Assembly (NCBI GenBank): GCA_963848175.1
Contig: CAWKCO010000011.1
Span: 620,001 to 684,000 of the forward strand
Origin: JAMZMI01 sp963848175
Lineage (GTDB): Bacteria; Bacteroidota; Bacteroidia; Cytophagales; Cyclobacteriaceae
DNA length: 64,000 nucleotides
Reading direction: 5' to 3'
Shown here: positions 1-13,568 of the stretch, in pieces
How positions within the stretch are numbered: position 1 is the first letter of the stretch
How the letters are laid out: each line of letters begins with the position of its first letter
Position numbers and translations under genes: made by a program
Notes under the pieces: model-generated
Told to the model about the DNA's origin: nothing
The model's database searches: none
Seen by the model: only the letters and a program-made list of their open reading frames with translations

Positions 1-391
1 TCAATGGGTTTTCCAATTGGTCCGTGACCATCAAAATGCTATTCCTTTGGCAAAAGGAGAGTATTTGATCTATACTTTCGTAGTATGCCGCATCTACAAA
101 AATAATTTGAGAACGTTCATTTAGGCTTAATTTATTTTGAACAGTGATATTGAGCGATCTTCTTGCTATTTTCTTTTTCTGAGCAATTTTAGAAAGTTCA
201 TCCACCAATTCTGGTCTATCTCCGATCACGTCAATATTAAATGTCTGACCTTTGTCCAATGGAGGCCAACTTATAAAATCGCTAATATGGTAAAGTACAT
301 TCGCTTTTATTCTATCCTCCGGACATTGAGCATTTGCGCTCAAAGAGACGAACACTACAAAAAGCGAATACAGGAGCAACCGAATTGGCAT
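1..391 (-). CDS. YfiR-like (DUF4154) periplasmic protein, 3' end outside window
   Basis: Reading the minus strand from an ATG at 391 gives 130 codons with no stop up to the window edge, so the C-terminus is missing. Residues 1-22 form a signal peptide ending in SANAQ. The mature part has the pattern of the YfiR/DUF4154 family: an early helix with YHISDFISWPP, then FNIDVIGDRPELVDEL, then a strand-helix unit with QIIFVDAAYY and a late SILMVTDQ segment. Family members are small periplasmic proteins; in Pseudomonas YfiR restrains a membrane diguanylate cyclase, and in Bacteroidota they often sit beside histidine kinases. Which partner it has here cannot be seen. The family call comes from remembered motif pattern only. 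Confidence 0.72.
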   Translation of the reverse strand, partial: MPIRLLLYSLFVVFVSLSANAQCPEDRIKANVLYHISDFISWPPLDKGQTFNIDVIGDRPELVDELSKIAQKKKIARRSLNITVQNKLSLNERSQIIFVDAAYYESIDQILSFCQRNSILMVTDQLENPL

Positions 392-607
392 GAGTTGGAT
401 AAAACTAATAGACTAGGGTAAAAAAGGTACTAAATTTTACTTATGAAATGGCTGACTGTATTACAGAGAATACAATTTAATTAGAAATTGTGATAAATAA
501 GAGGGGGTTGATTGCAAATGCATAGTCAATAATGCCGCCTAGATCAGTTGCACCTATTACAACTAATTGCCGAATTTGGTAGTCTTTACGGTCTAAATAA
601 AAATGCC

Positions 608-1027
608 ATGAAAATTGTTTATCTGATATCCATATTGTGTGCAATGAGCATTCTTGCATGTGAAGATTCTTTATCTCCCGACCATGCTTTTGAGCTTGGA
701 GATACTGTTGCAATTAACCTGCGGGATATATACCACAATGAGGCCAATGAGATAGCCCTTTCATATGACTCACTGCTGAGTGATTCGCGATGTGCTACTG
801 ATGTTGTATGTATTTGGCAAGGGAACGCCTCCCTTGAAATGACAATAGCTAATCTTCAATCAAAGGAAAAACTAAATCTGAATACACATGGTGGAAAAGA
901 CTACCCAGCAGAAGCCAGTGTCCTGGGGTTCACAGTTCATTTGATAGAATTATGGCCTGCTCCATGTACTACTTGCAAATTTTCGCAAGACGCTTACACT
1001 GCAAAGGTGGTAGTAACCAAAAAGTAA
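608..1027 (+). CDS. Small lipoprotein of unknown function
   Basis: 139 residues. The N-terminus MKIVYLISILCAMSILACED is a lipoprotein signal with the acylated Cys in the ILAC lipobox. The start at 608 is preferred over an upstream in-frame start because the signal peptide begins exactly there. The mature part has four further cysteines in a DSRCATDVVCIW segment and a CTTC segment, probably two disulfides or one cluster. The SRC-x4-VVC-x-W pattern recurs in small hypothetical lipoproteins of Gram-negative bacteria, but I know no function. It stands alone between a minus-strand gene and a minus-strand pseudogene. Confidence 0.75.
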   Translation: MKIVYLISILCAMSILACEDSLSPDHAFELGDTVAINLRDIYHNEANEIALSYDSLLSDSRCATDVVCIWQGNASLEMTIANLQSKEKLNLNTHGGKDYPAEASVLGFTVHLIELWPAPCTTCKFSQDAYTAKVVVTKK

Positions 1028-1111
1028 AAGAGATAAGATGTTCTGCAAACGTATTTCTTCCCTTAGAAATTAAGAACAAATACGTTTGCAGATAGGTATC
1101 AATATTGCATT

Positions 1112-2587
1112 CTATTGTCCACAGATAAATTCGTAGTTCTGAACGAGAACCTCACCATTATCATAAGCGTAAGTGACCTGAGTAGGATAATCGTCACTAT
1201 TGTAAACATACGTTGCAGACACGCTCCCATCTAGAATAGTCTCTGTACTGTCCCATCCTATCATGCTCGATAGATTGTTGGTGGTAAAGGGCAAGAATTC
1301 AAAATCAATACAATCGTCACAAGCCCAAAGTCCAGAGTTAAGTATCGGGTTAATTTTATCATCGCATGTATAATATCTCACTCGGTAGAGTGTGTTGGTT
1401 AAATTGTATTCCTCAGACCGATTTGGGTTTTTTGAGCCGGTATCTGGGTATTCAAGATAGATCGCATAGTCAAAAATGAGAGAGCCACCACTGGGACGAT
1501 ATTCTTCAATTGAAGAGATTTGATCATCGCTGTTGTAGTTAAAAACCACTTTTCTACTCATCTCCAAACCGCTACCAAAATCCTCCAGTTCTTGCCTTTC
1601 AATCAGTTGACCTAATCCATTAAAAATAAATCTTCTCTAGAGCTGCCAGTGGTCTTGAGCACTTGAGTGAGCTGACCAGTGCCGTTATAGCTGAGTACGC
1701 GCTGAGAGGTATCACTACTGTAATTGTCGGTCAAAGTCGAGCTAATTAATTGTCCACTCCCATTGTAGGTCAAAATCCATTCCTCTACGTCAGAATCCTC
1801 TACCACTTCGTATTTAGGTCATTTGGCAACCTGTGATGACCACCTCTCCCAAATCAATGTTCACAGTGTCCACACTTTTATCGACTGTTAGATTAAAAAC
1901 GATGGTACCACCCTGAAGGGAAGCATCAACTAAGATGTTGTAAAAAGTCTTTGGTAAAGGATTGGCTATTGAGGTATTGAAGGTTCGGTCAACGGTGCTT
2001 CCATCAAGCTTGGTATAGCTCAGGTCAACCGCTATTGTCAAGGGTTCAGTGACCAAATAGCCTTCTCTTGTTTCACCCTGTCCATAGGCAAGGCTAGTGC
2101 CGCTACTTATTACTGTCACAGAGCCACTGTAGCCATCGAAGGTGTTGACTACATCCGTGGAATACAGGATGGCAACCTTCGTGTTGGCCAGTTCTGCAAT
2201 GATATCTATAGTTTCTGTTTCCTCTTTATCAATGGTAAAGTCGTCTGATGTTCCCAGATAGTATGGATTTTCAAATGCGGCATCTACTAGGTTGTTACTA
2301 TGAGCAATCACGTAATATTCACCCGTAGATAATTGTACTGTAGGTGGGGCGGAAGAGAAAGGATCAAAAACCATCACCTCGCTATCATCACTTGCATCAT
2401 AGATGGTCACACTGAAATTGTCAGTAAAAACAGCTTCTGTTCGTGAGTTGGCCTCCTTTGAGGTTACCGTTACGGATATGTTCAGGTTCAGGTAACCAAA
2501 ATCTGTGGGTTTAGGTGGTTGTTCAGTTTCTAGGCAGGAGGCCAGCAGCAAAGGAATTCAGAGAAGGCAAAGCTTGAGATTTTTCAT
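1112..2587 (-). pseudogene. DUF4493-type lipoprotein with YD/RHS-like C-terminal repeats, broken by one stop and two frameshifts
   Basis: Three pieces read as one protein once lesions are repaired. The ATG at 2587 starts a lipoprotein signal (MKNLKLCLL, stop, IPLLLASC) that is interrupted at codon 10 by TGA near 2560. The piece 1814-2551 is a DUF4493-like domain with Ig-like strands. A shift near 1815-1820 leads into a piece with repeats of the form YNGSGQL and YNGTGQL. A second shift in a T-run near 1630 leads into the last piece (NGLGQL, then VYNSDDYPTQVTYAY, ending in CGQ). The YN-x-GQL repeats resemble the short YD/RHS-like or DUF4595-like beta repeats of Bacteroidota surface proteins. 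Total length would be about 490 residues. The lesions could be natural decay or sequencing errors in short homopolymers. Confidence 0.7.
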
Positions 2588-3039
2588 TTTAGCATATTTT
2601 ATGTGAGATGTGAAATATATGAAGAGAGTATATTTCAATTTAACAGATATATCACATTGATAGTGAGCTGATTAATGAATATATCTGTAACGAAAGTAGA
2701 TTAAAAATGTCCGAAAGGCAAATCATTGATGTAAGAGGAGGGCAAAAACAAAACATTATAACGTCACTTAGGATTAATCATGTCATATCCAGTTAAGAAC
2801 CATTGCAACTATTCAGACTATAAGAAATCAACGCTATTTAAATAATTCAAGGACAGATGGAAACAAGTGATGCAATAAGCAAATTGTAATTACCGTGGTG
2901 AAGACAAGAGGGAGTTTGAAAATAGATCAGTCAAAAATGGACTTCCAATTTTCATCCATTTTGTTACTCAAACGACAAAACTTAGCTTCATTAAAGACGT
3001 TGGACTTTGGTGTAAATATTTTCTCATCAAGCTTTGATT
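2588..3039. other. Intergenic region with two inverted repeats
   Basis: No convincing gene in these 450 bases. Two AT-rich inverted repeats lie just upstream of the DUF4493 pseudogene: TGAAATATA (2611-2619) with TATATTTCA (2629-2637), and ACAGATATA (2643-2651) with TATATCTGT (2680-2688). They could be operator sites or simply AT-rich chance pairs. Confidence 0.4.
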
Positions 3040-3951
3040 ATGCGTTTCACTATACTCTGCCTTCTTTTTGCGGTGCTCGCAAGTTGCACGACTACTCCAT
3101 CTACAAACTCAATATTGACGAAAGATGAGTTGGATTCCTTGTGGCTACCCACTTCTTGGGTAGATCAGCGGGTTTCTGCCGCCGAAAAGCGTATGCAGCA
3201 AGACTCTGCGGGTAAAAAAGTATGGCAGTCTATAGAAGCGCATGGAGGCTTACGCCGGTGGTTTGAAAATGGTGCTTTACAGTTTCGGTTTGATTATCAG
3301 CCGCAAAATGGAGGGACGCGAAGAAACACTTTTCAAACAGTAGATCAATGGTCGGCACGATCTGTACATGAGCTGGGTAAGGGTAAAGAAAAAGTGTTAT
3401 TTGGATGGGATGGGAAGCAGGCTTGGGTGTCACCAGATACGGCAGAAATAGACATCAACCCCCGCTTTTGGTCGACCACTCCTTTTTACTTTGTAGGACT
3501 TCCTTTCGTATTGGCAGACGAGGGCATCAACCATGAATTACTAGATCCACAAACGCTAGAAGGTAAAGATTATGACCTTGTGAAAATCACCTATGCCGAT
3601 GGAATTGGAGATGCTCCAGATGACTTTTACGTTATTTACATTGATCAGGAAACTAAGCTTATGGGAGCCCTGCGTTACATTGTTTCATACCCAGGCCATT
3701 ACCCCGATGGAGGCCATTCCGATGAAAAAATTATGAAAATCATTGGCTTATCTGGAATCGAGGGCATTCAAATACCCACAGGCTACCACACCTATTGGTG
3801 GAAAGAAGGTGTGGGTGAGCACATCACCAATATATATGTGACAGAAGTGAAATTCGATCGAGCCGTATCATTGCTCTCCTTCGAGAAGCCAGAAAATGCG
3901 AGGGTGGCAGGAGGGGTATTAAAAATAATAACCTGCTACAAACGAAAGTGA
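3040..3951 (+). CDS. DUF6503-like lipoprotein
   Basis: 303 residues. The ATG at 3040 begins a lipoprotein signal MRFTILCLLFAVLASC with the acylated Cys at the end; a TTG two codons upstream is less likely. The mature protein has a helical start with DQRVSAAEKRMQQDSAGKKVWQSIEAHGG followed by a beta-rich body with many Trp, Tyr and Asp residues, for example FGWDGKQAW and GYHTYWW. This arrangement (AH-GG-x-x-x-W after the lipid anchor, then paired strands) matches the DUF6503 family, whose fold resembles LolA-type lipid-binding halves of a barrel; function is unknown. The 3' end overlaps the end of the convergent beta-barrel gene by 33 bases, so the last residues (KIITCYKRK) may be a run-on. Confidence 0.7.
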   Translation: MRFTILCLLFAVLASCTTTPSTNSILTKDELDSLWLPTSWVDQRVSAAEKRMQQDSAGKKVWQSIEAHGGLRRWFENGALQFRFDYQPQNGGTRRNTFQTVDQWSARSVHELGKGKEKVLFGWDGKQAWVSPDTAEIDINPRFWSTTPFYFVGLPFVLADEGINHELLDPQTLEGKDYDLVKITYADGIGDAPDDFYVIYIDQETKLMGALRYIVSYPGHYPDGGHSDEKIMKIIGLSGIEGIQIPTGYHTYWWKEGVGEHITNIYVTEVKFDRAVSLLSFEKPENARVAGGVLKIITCYKRK

Positions 3952-5142
3952 CGTATTTTTCAGGCGCAGAAATTCATTAGCATCTAGGTTTTCTGATATT
4001 TCATAATGCATTTCAATAAAGGCACTTCCTCCATTCTTTAATTTGTACTTAGCTCCAAGTTTTCCTTGAAAACCTACGTGGTATATCGGAATTGAATGAC
4101 CAAATCTCTCTTCATACAAATGGTAAACAAAATCCTTGTTTTGTTTGATTATGAAGACATTAAGTAGCCCAGCTCCGATATAAGGACTGATCCTTTTGTT
4201 ACCTAAGTTATATTGAATGGAAACTGGAATCTTTAAGGCGTAGGTTTTGAGGTTTACATTAAGAGTTGTGTCTGGGCCGTTTTTATAAACTCGATAGTTC
4301 ACCCCATTATAGGTGATAGACCTATGTAACTCGTTGCTTCTAAGCTCATATCTTCTGTAACTACTCAGCGTCAAATCAGCACTTATGGATATTCGCTCAG
4401 ACCAAAGGAATGGGTTTTCAATCATTAGTCGAGTACCTAGTATTATACCTGATCCAATACCTGATTCTACATAACCAAAGTCCAGAGTATTTCTAAAGAC
4501 ACCAGCAAAAACACCAAAAGAAGTTTCTAATTTAAATTCCGGCATTTCATATATAGTACAGAGCTCATTCGGGCATACATTTTCGTGGTACTTTTTGGAT
4601 ACTTCAATAATTGATTTAGTGTCTAGGTTTTTCGTTTCAACTTTCAAATCTACACTTGCATCACTAAACAAATAATTTAGGATACCTATGTATTCTTTTT
4701 TTGATTTCGTATAAGTTTTCCCATCTGATTTAATCTTAATCTCAGAATTGAGCAGCTCATGAATATCCCCATCTTTCTCAATAAAGTATCTACTCGACAA
4801 TTCCATGACATGGTAAACCTTGACTTTCCCTTTGATCAAAAACTCAAAGAAAAGAGGATTCCCTTCATTGATCATCGGAACAGACCTTGAAACAAAATAT
4901 TTTCCACCATTGATGCGGTAGCCTATCAGATCTTCGGGGTGATAGTCTTTGGTTTTTTGATCTTCTGAAATTTTGAAAACGCATTTCTGCGCATTGGATT
5001 TACTGTCCCGGTTTTGGATTTGACCATAGATGGTGTCACCCTTCGTGAGAATGATGTAACCAGGTTTCCAGTTTTCTTGTGAGAAGCCTTTTTGGCAAAA
5101 TAAAAGTGATAGAATGGATAAGGCAATAAGGTTTCGGTACAT
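3919..5142 (-). CDS. Outer-membrane beta-barrel protein with N-terminal GDTI domain
   Basis: 407 residues. Residues 1-21 are a signal peptide ending in GFSQ. Residues 23-160 contain the GYIILTKGDTIYGQIQNRD motif that opens many Bacteroidota envelope proteins of unknown function. From about residue 205 to the end there are alternating amphipathic strands with aromatic girdles, ending in SFVAGYYF with a terminal Phe, the classical signal for BAM-dependent insertion. It is therefore a predicted small outer-membrane barrel of the PorT/OmpW-like type. A CPNELC pair lies between the two parts. It is transcribed alone, convergent with the DUF6503-like gene. Confidence 0.75.
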   Translation of the reverse strand: MYRNLIALSILSLLFCQKGFSQENWKPGYIILTKGDTIYGQIQNRDSKSNAQKCVFKISEDQKTKDYHPEDLIGYRINGGKYFVSRSVPMINEGNPLFFEFLIKGKVKVYHVMELSSRYFIEKDGDIHELLNSEIKIKSDGKTYTKSKKEYIGILNYLFSDASVDLKVETKNLDTKSIIEVSKKYHENVCPNELCTIYEMPEFKLETSFGVFAGVFRNTLDFGYVESGIGSGIILGTRLMIENPFLWSERISISADLTLSSYRRYELRSNELHRSITYNGVNYRVYKNGPDTTLNVNLKTYALKIPVSIQYNLGNKRISPYIGAGLLNVFIIKQNKDFVYHLYEERFGHSIPIYHVGFQGKLGAKYKLKNGGSAFIEMHYEISENLDANEFLRLKNTSLSFVAGYYF

Positions 5143-5222
5143 CTTGTTTTTGATAAAGCCGTGAATTTATAAAAGCGTAAAAATAGAATTTTAATATTAC
5201 TAGCTGTGACTTTAATATCAAA

Positions 5223-5252
5223 TCACTCTACTTTGTCAACGAAGTAGAGTGA
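5223..5252. promoter_or_regulatory. Perfect 11-bp inverted repeat upstream of the 5281 gene
   Basis: TCACTCTACTT pairs with AAGTAGAGTGA across an 8-base loop, ending 28 bases before the ATG at 5281. There is no T-run on either strand, so it is not a standard intrinsic terminator. It may be an operator or an RNA hairpin in the leader of the downstream gene. Confidence 0.5.
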
Positions 5253-5280
5253 AAGATTCGTCCTTATTGAATAAACTGAT

Positions 5281-5967
5281 ATGAGAAAAGTTTTAATTTA
5301 TACAGTGTGTGTTGTGGTGCTTTTGGTTGGAGTGCTATTTGCGGGCGTAACGCTGGCCAGTGAGCCCCTGCCTGACGGGCAACCAAGTGCTGAGGCAGAC
5401 ATTTTGGCACGCAAGATGATGGACTCTCTGAATAAAGAAGCATGGGACGCTACCGAGACAGTTTCCTGGTCATTCAAAAGAATTCACGACTATACTTGGG
5501 ACAAAGAAAACCACATCGTGAATGTGCAATGGAATGATCATGAAGTGATACTACGACCAAACGAACAATCGGGTGCAGTGAAATATGGCGAGCGCTATTC
5601 CGAAAAAAAGGCTGAGAAATTGATCGAAAAAGCCATTGATTATTTCAACAATGACAGCTTCTGGCTATGTGCTCCCTTCAAGGCATTTGATGAGGGCACC
5701 ACGCGCAGCATAGTAACGGTAAAAGATGGACGACAAGGACTGATGGTCACCTACAACAGTGGCGGCTCCACGCCTGGAGATTCTTACGTCTGGCTTTTAG
5801 ATAAAGAAAACCGCCCCACTTCCGTGAAAATGTGGGTTTCTATCATTCCCAGCAAAGGCATTGAGTTTACATGGGAAAATTATATAACAATCACTTCTGG
5901 TGCTATGCTAGCTCAGGATCATTGGTTACGCTCTTGGGTAAACATTCAACTCCCTGGAATTCAATAG
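5281..5967 (+). CDS. Hypothetical membrane-anchored or exported protein
   Basis: 228 residues. Residues 5-27 are a strong hydrophobic segment (signal peptide or anchor) ending near LASEPLP. The rest has an early helix with a DILARKMMDSLNKEAW segment followed by Trp-rich beta strands such as VSWSFKRIHDYTW and VNVQWNDHE, and a FWLCAPFKAF segment. The design, helix then LolA-like strands, resembles the DUF6503-like gene at 3040, and the two may be distant relatives; this is inference. I do not recognise the family. The gene follows an 11-bp inverted repeat. Confidence 0.7.
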   Translation: MRKVLIYTVCVVVLLVGVLFAGVTLASEPLPDGQPSAEADILARKMMDSLNKEAWDATETVSWSFKRIHDYTWDKENHIVNVQWNDHEVILRPNEQSGAVKYGERYSEKKAEKLIEKAIDYFNNDSFWLCAPFKAFDEGTTRSIVTVKDGRQGLMVTYNSGGSTPGDSYVWLLDKENRPTSVKMWVSIIPSKGIEFTWENYITITSGAMLAQDHWLRSWVNIQLPGIQ

Positions 5968-6132
5968 TGGATAGGACACCTTTCTTTCAAATGCTATTCC
6001 TTGCTGCTTACAAGCAAACCTTTTCAGAAAACCACAAAACACCACATTTAGTCAATGACCGCTTTCAAAAATGAATTATATTCGTATTGATGCCAATAAA
6101 GGAGTTATTGCTTGTATATAGACATAGAAAGA

Positions 6133-6516
6133 ATGGATATCAAATTTAACACGACAATTCCAAAATCCCTCAAATCATTTTATGACTTGGAATTGGGAAA
6201 ATATGAAATCGAATATACCAGCGGAAACCTGCCAGGTGCATGGAAGCATCTCGAACGTGCGCATATCATCGGACAAAGCTACCCTTATGCACACACCTAC
6301 GTACACTGGAAAATGCTGCAATTTGGGTTTAAAATTAAAAGCACAAAAGAGGTTCTTGGACAAATCCCACGTTTAATCGTAGGTGGAATAAAATCATTTG
6401 TTGGGCAAATACCAGTAGGCAATCCAGGAGGAGCAAATGTTGCACCACTCAAAGCATTTGCAATAGAAAAAGATTTACAGGATATTTTCTCAAAAGCAGG
6501 AGTGAAGCCAGGGTGA
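6133..6516 (+). CDS. DUF3703 family protein
   Basis: 127 residues from the ATG at 6133; a TTG start seven codons upstream (6112) is possible but weaker. The sequence carries the family's signature blocks: AWKHLERAHIIGQ, then HTYVHWKML, then GQIPRLIVGG, then GNPGGANV. The protein is soluble, without signal peptide. DUF3703 has no established biochemical function; its conserved His, Glu and Trp residues suggest a metal or ligand site, which is inference. It is the last gene before the rRNA terminator, which faces it from the other strand. Confidence 0.85.
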   Translation: MDIKFNTTIPKSLKSFYDLELGKYEIEYTSGNLPGAWKHLERAHIIGQSYPYAHTYVHWKMLQFGFKIKSTKEVLGQIPRLIVGGIKSFVGQIPVGNPGGANVAPLKAFAIEKDLQDIFSKAGVKPG

Positions 6517-6551
6517 AAACGCTTAGCACTTCGACGAATTTTGCTAGGTCA

Positions 6552-6585
6552 TAAAAAAACCCTTGTTAATTTCTTAACAAGGGTT
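6552..6585 (-). terminator. Intrinsic terminator of the rRNA operon
   Basis: On the minus strand a 12-bp perfect stem (AACCCTTGTTAA with TTAACAAGGGTT, four-base loop) is followed by a T-run at 6557-6552. It lies just 3' of 5S rRNA. Confidence 0.9.
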
Positions 6586-6593
6586 AATAAAAA

Positions 6594-6705
6594 CTGGCGA
6601 CGACCTACTCTCCCACATATTACTGCAGTACCATCGGCGCTGATAGGCTTAACTTCTCTGTTCGGAATGGAAAGAGGTGGACCCCATCGCAATAATCACC
6701 ATAAA
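6594..6705 (-). rRNA. rrf: 5S ribosomal RNA
   Basis: The minus strand contains the conserved GCGATGGGGTCCACCTC and CCATTCCGAACAGAGAAGTT blocks and ends GGGAGAGTAGGTCGTCGCCAG-like, about 112 bases. The ends are set from helix I pairing and are good to a few bases. Confidence 0.93.
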
Positions 6706-6944
6706 CTCTTAAATGGTGGTCGCTTTCGCAACCTGTCCGCCGTAACATAAGTGGAGGCGGATAATCACCATAAAACTTGCCTGCCACTAGGCTGGTCTTA
6801 ATATTCTAAAGACACTTTTGTCTTCATAGCTCATAAATGAGCAATATCTTCATGACATAGCTGTGAAAGATTCATTGTGTTAGCTTAACTAACTGAAAAA
6901 TTAAAAACGAGTCCATCGCTTCTGATTAAAAATCAGACCTAGGA

Positions 6945-9825
<2,881 letters not shown>

Positions 9826-10120
9826 TAACGATAAACTCGTTTTCTTTTTTCTCAATGAATCTTTCACATCATGTCAATGAACTTTTCTTCTAGCTTGTAG
9901 ATCACTTTCATTAGTCGATAGCTGATCGATCTAACTAATAACTCTCGTCTAGATTAGCACTAATTTGCTTTTGGCTGTTCGCCTTTGGCTATTAGCCTCA
10001 TGTTAAACTCGTTTGTCTAACATTTTTAATGTTTTCAATATTACTACTACCTATTTGTCCTTCTGCAATTTTACAATCACAAAACAAGTGCCCTCCTTCG
10101 CTATGCTACGGCGGGTAAAG
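9826..10120. other. Internal spacer between 23S and tRNA-Ala
   Basis: About 295 bases of AT-rich spacer in the rRNA operon. It includes simple alternating stretches near 9970-10020 (repeats of a GGCT/TTGGC type). No gene is seen. Confidence 0.6.
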
Positions 10121-10194
10121 TGGAGGATAACGGATTCGAACCGTTGACCCCCTGCGTGCAAGGCAGGTGCTCTAGCCAGCTGAGCTAATCCCCC
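10121..10194 (-). tRNA. tRNA-Ala (anticodon TGC)
   Basis: A 74-base cloverleaf on the minus strand: acceptor GGGGGAT with ATCCTCC, D-arm AGCTCAGCTGG, anticodon loop CTTGCAC, T-arm with GGTTCGAATCC. The base after the discriminator A is not CCA, so the CCA tail must be added after transcription. It lies in the 16S-23S spacer, the usual place. Confidence 0.96.
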
Positions 10195-10284
10195 AAAATT
10201 AAGAATTAAGATGTTAGACACTAGACTCAAGATTTTAGATTAACTATCTAATTCCTTTTGGCTTTTGTCTTTTATCCAATTCTG

Positions 10285-10358
10285 TAGTCCCGGGCAGACT
10301 CGAACTGCCGACCTCTACATTATCAGTGTAGCGCTCTAACCAGCTGAGCTACGGGACT
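10285..10358 (-). tRNA. tRNA-Ile (anticodon GAT)
   Basis: A 74-base cloverleaf on the minus strand: acceptor AGTCCCG with CGGGACT, anticodon loop CTGATAA, T-loop TTCGAGT. CCA is not encoded. The spacer between the two tRNAs (10195-10284) has TTAGA-type degenerate repeats. Confidence 0.96.
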
Positions 10359-10600
10359 GAGTACCTTTTGCTTTACTGATAGTTGAACGCTCTAAAGGTG
10401 CTCAACCTCTAATCCCATCTCGTAAAAGTGGGACAGTGAAGCGCTCTAAACACCTGAACTGAATGCTCAGAGTAGGTAATAATGTCAATCGTAGCTCTAA
10501 CCCTTCCAGTTAGATGCTTTGCCTTATAGGCTTTAATGTTTTAAATAAATGAAGAAGCAAAATACTCTGGAGTACTAAATTGTAACCGTCTAAGGTCTCC
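10359..10600 (-). other. 16S-tRNA spacer with tRNA-like relics
   Basis: Three segments resemble the D-arm and acceptor side of the neighbouring tRNAs: near 10384-10406, 10438-10466 and 10489-10516, each centred on GCTCTAA (complement of TTAGAGC). None can fold into a full cloverleaf, so they look like decayed tRNA copies. Confidence 0.4.
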
Positions 10601-10601
10601 A

Positions 10602-12118
<1,517 letters not shown>

Positions 12119-12477
12119 TGTATATGTTTTGCTTTTCCTTTCTAACTTGCGTTATCTAGGTAAAGACACTCTGACTAGCAGAGTATAAATGTGTTTGAAA
12201 CCTTGGCTACATTCCTCAAAGTTATAAGTAGAGTAAACTCTACTTATCAGAGTATTTTGCTATTCTTCTTCATCCATTCAAAGAACTTTTTTACTGATCT
12301 CATACTTCTATCAAGTGGCGCTAACCGCTCTCTTTCCGTAATCCAGTAAATTGAAATCATCTACTTCCTAAATGATCTTGTAATTTTGATATTCGAGTTT
12401 CGCTCTCTTATCATCCCTAGAACTGCTTTTCGTTCGTTTCTTGTTGTTTCTCTAAAGCCTCGCTCTGTAACGGGATG

Positions 12478-12506
12478 CAAAAGTAAGAAGAATTTTTAAA
12501 CTTCAA
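12478..12506 (-). promoter_or_regulatory. Bacteroidota-type promoter of the rRNA operon
   Basis: On the minus strand TTG (12506-12504), an 18-base spacer and TACTTTTG (12485-12478) match the -33 TTG and -7 TAnnTTTG boxes used by the Bacteroidota primary sigma factor. It would give a leader of about 350 bases before 16S. Confidence 0.65.
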
Positions 12507-13118
12507 AGCGAAAGTGAAAAATAAATTTATTTTTTTTCAGCTTCAAATTATAAAATAATATCTCCTCCCATAAGCTAACCCCAAACCTCAATCTCTCCCG
12601 AACCCCCAACCAAGTTTTACCTCCGTTTTCCCTTCTTTCAACCCCCTCCTTCCGATTGGGATCGCAAAGATAGAAAAGTTTCTTTCCACCAAAAACATTT
12701 TAACATAATTATCAGAAAAGTTTATCCACATTCTTTTAGATACTTAGATACTAGACGATAGAGGATAGAATTAAGCCCCTAGATGTTAGACATAAGAGCC
12801 TAGGTAAGCGAGAGTAAAAGTAGAGGAGAGATATTAGATGCTAGAACTTAGATAAAAGAGGATAGATATTAGACGATAGAAGTTAGATAAAAGAGGATAG
12901 ATATAAACGCTAGACAATAGAAGGAGAGGATTCACCACTAGTGAATGACTGGGGAAAGAAATAACCATCACCTGTTGTTCATAGCCCTGATTGAGGTTCA
13001 TAGCCCTGATCGAAGTGACATCCTTTTTTGCCTTTTTGGGCAAAACAAGATATAACGAAGAGCAGGTACACTCTTTCATTGAAATACTCAAAGATGATGG
13101 CTCCTGAAGAAAAAAAGT
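12507..13118. repeat. Intergenic region with degenerate TAGA-rich direct repeats
   Basis: About 610 bases with no convincing gene. From 12735 to 12925 the sequence is a chain of short imperfect units of the type GATAGA/TTAGA/CTAGAC. The clearest is a two-copy 35-bp direct repeat at 12843-12877 and 12878-12912 sharing TTAGATAAAAGAGGATAGAT. A second direct repeat, TTCATAGCCCTGAT, occurs twice near 12978-13011. Confidence 0.6.
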
Positions 13119-13325
13119 TTATTTGGATCGCTTGTAGACGGGTACTGTGCTACAGGGCTCGCCATACATGATAGATGCTACTAAGGGAAGCACTTTTTGG
13201 GTGAGACGGAAGTAGGCGTAATCGCGATTTTGGAGATTGCCGCATCCTTTGATAACGAGCTTGGTTTCGGAGAGATTTTGAGTAGCTCTCACTTTATTCT
13301 TAATCGGATAAAATCTCTTGATCAC
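13119..13325 (-). CDS. Short ORF, possible small protein or gene remnant
   Basis: 68 codons from a GTG start, stop at 13119. The composition (NLSETKLVIKGCGNLQNRD, then VLPLVASIMYGEPC) looks protein-like rather than random. There is no clear ribosome-binding site and no ATG start, and I recognise no family. It may be the 3' end of a decayed gene. Confidence 0.3.
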   Translation of the reverse strand: MIKRFYPIKNKVRATQNLSETKLVIKGCGNLQNRDYAYFRLTQKVLPLVASIMYGEPCSTVPVYKRSK

Positions 13326-13568
13326 ATGAGGCCAATTTTATACACTTAGTAGAGAAAGATACCCACCGTGTATTACGCTGAGTGTATAAAAAATCATTTA
13401 TTGGCGAAGGAATGATGTTTGCCATTCATTCGGCGCATTGCACTATTTGACTACTATGACGAATGCTTCGAATTTGAGTATTATTGGAAAATTCGTTCAA
13501 ATATTCGTTCAAAGAAAAGAATCTAACTCAATCCAACGCATAATCATATTACTTGTAATCTGACAATT

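Noticed and set aside
137..421. Plus-strand ORF of 94 codons
   Set aside because: It is the shadow of the YfiR-like gene on the minus strand, which has a signal peptide and family pattern.
2895..3128. Plus-strand ORF of 77 codons before the DUF6503-like gene
   Set aside because: It overlaps the true lipoprotein start in another frame and lacks any signal or motif.
12735..12925. CRISPR-like array
   Set aside because: Units differ in length and sequence, no constant repeat with unique spacers and no cas gene is present.
12834..13091. Minus-strand ORF of 85 codons in the repeat region
   Set aside because: Composition follows the TAGA-rich repeats and no start, RBS or family motif is seen.
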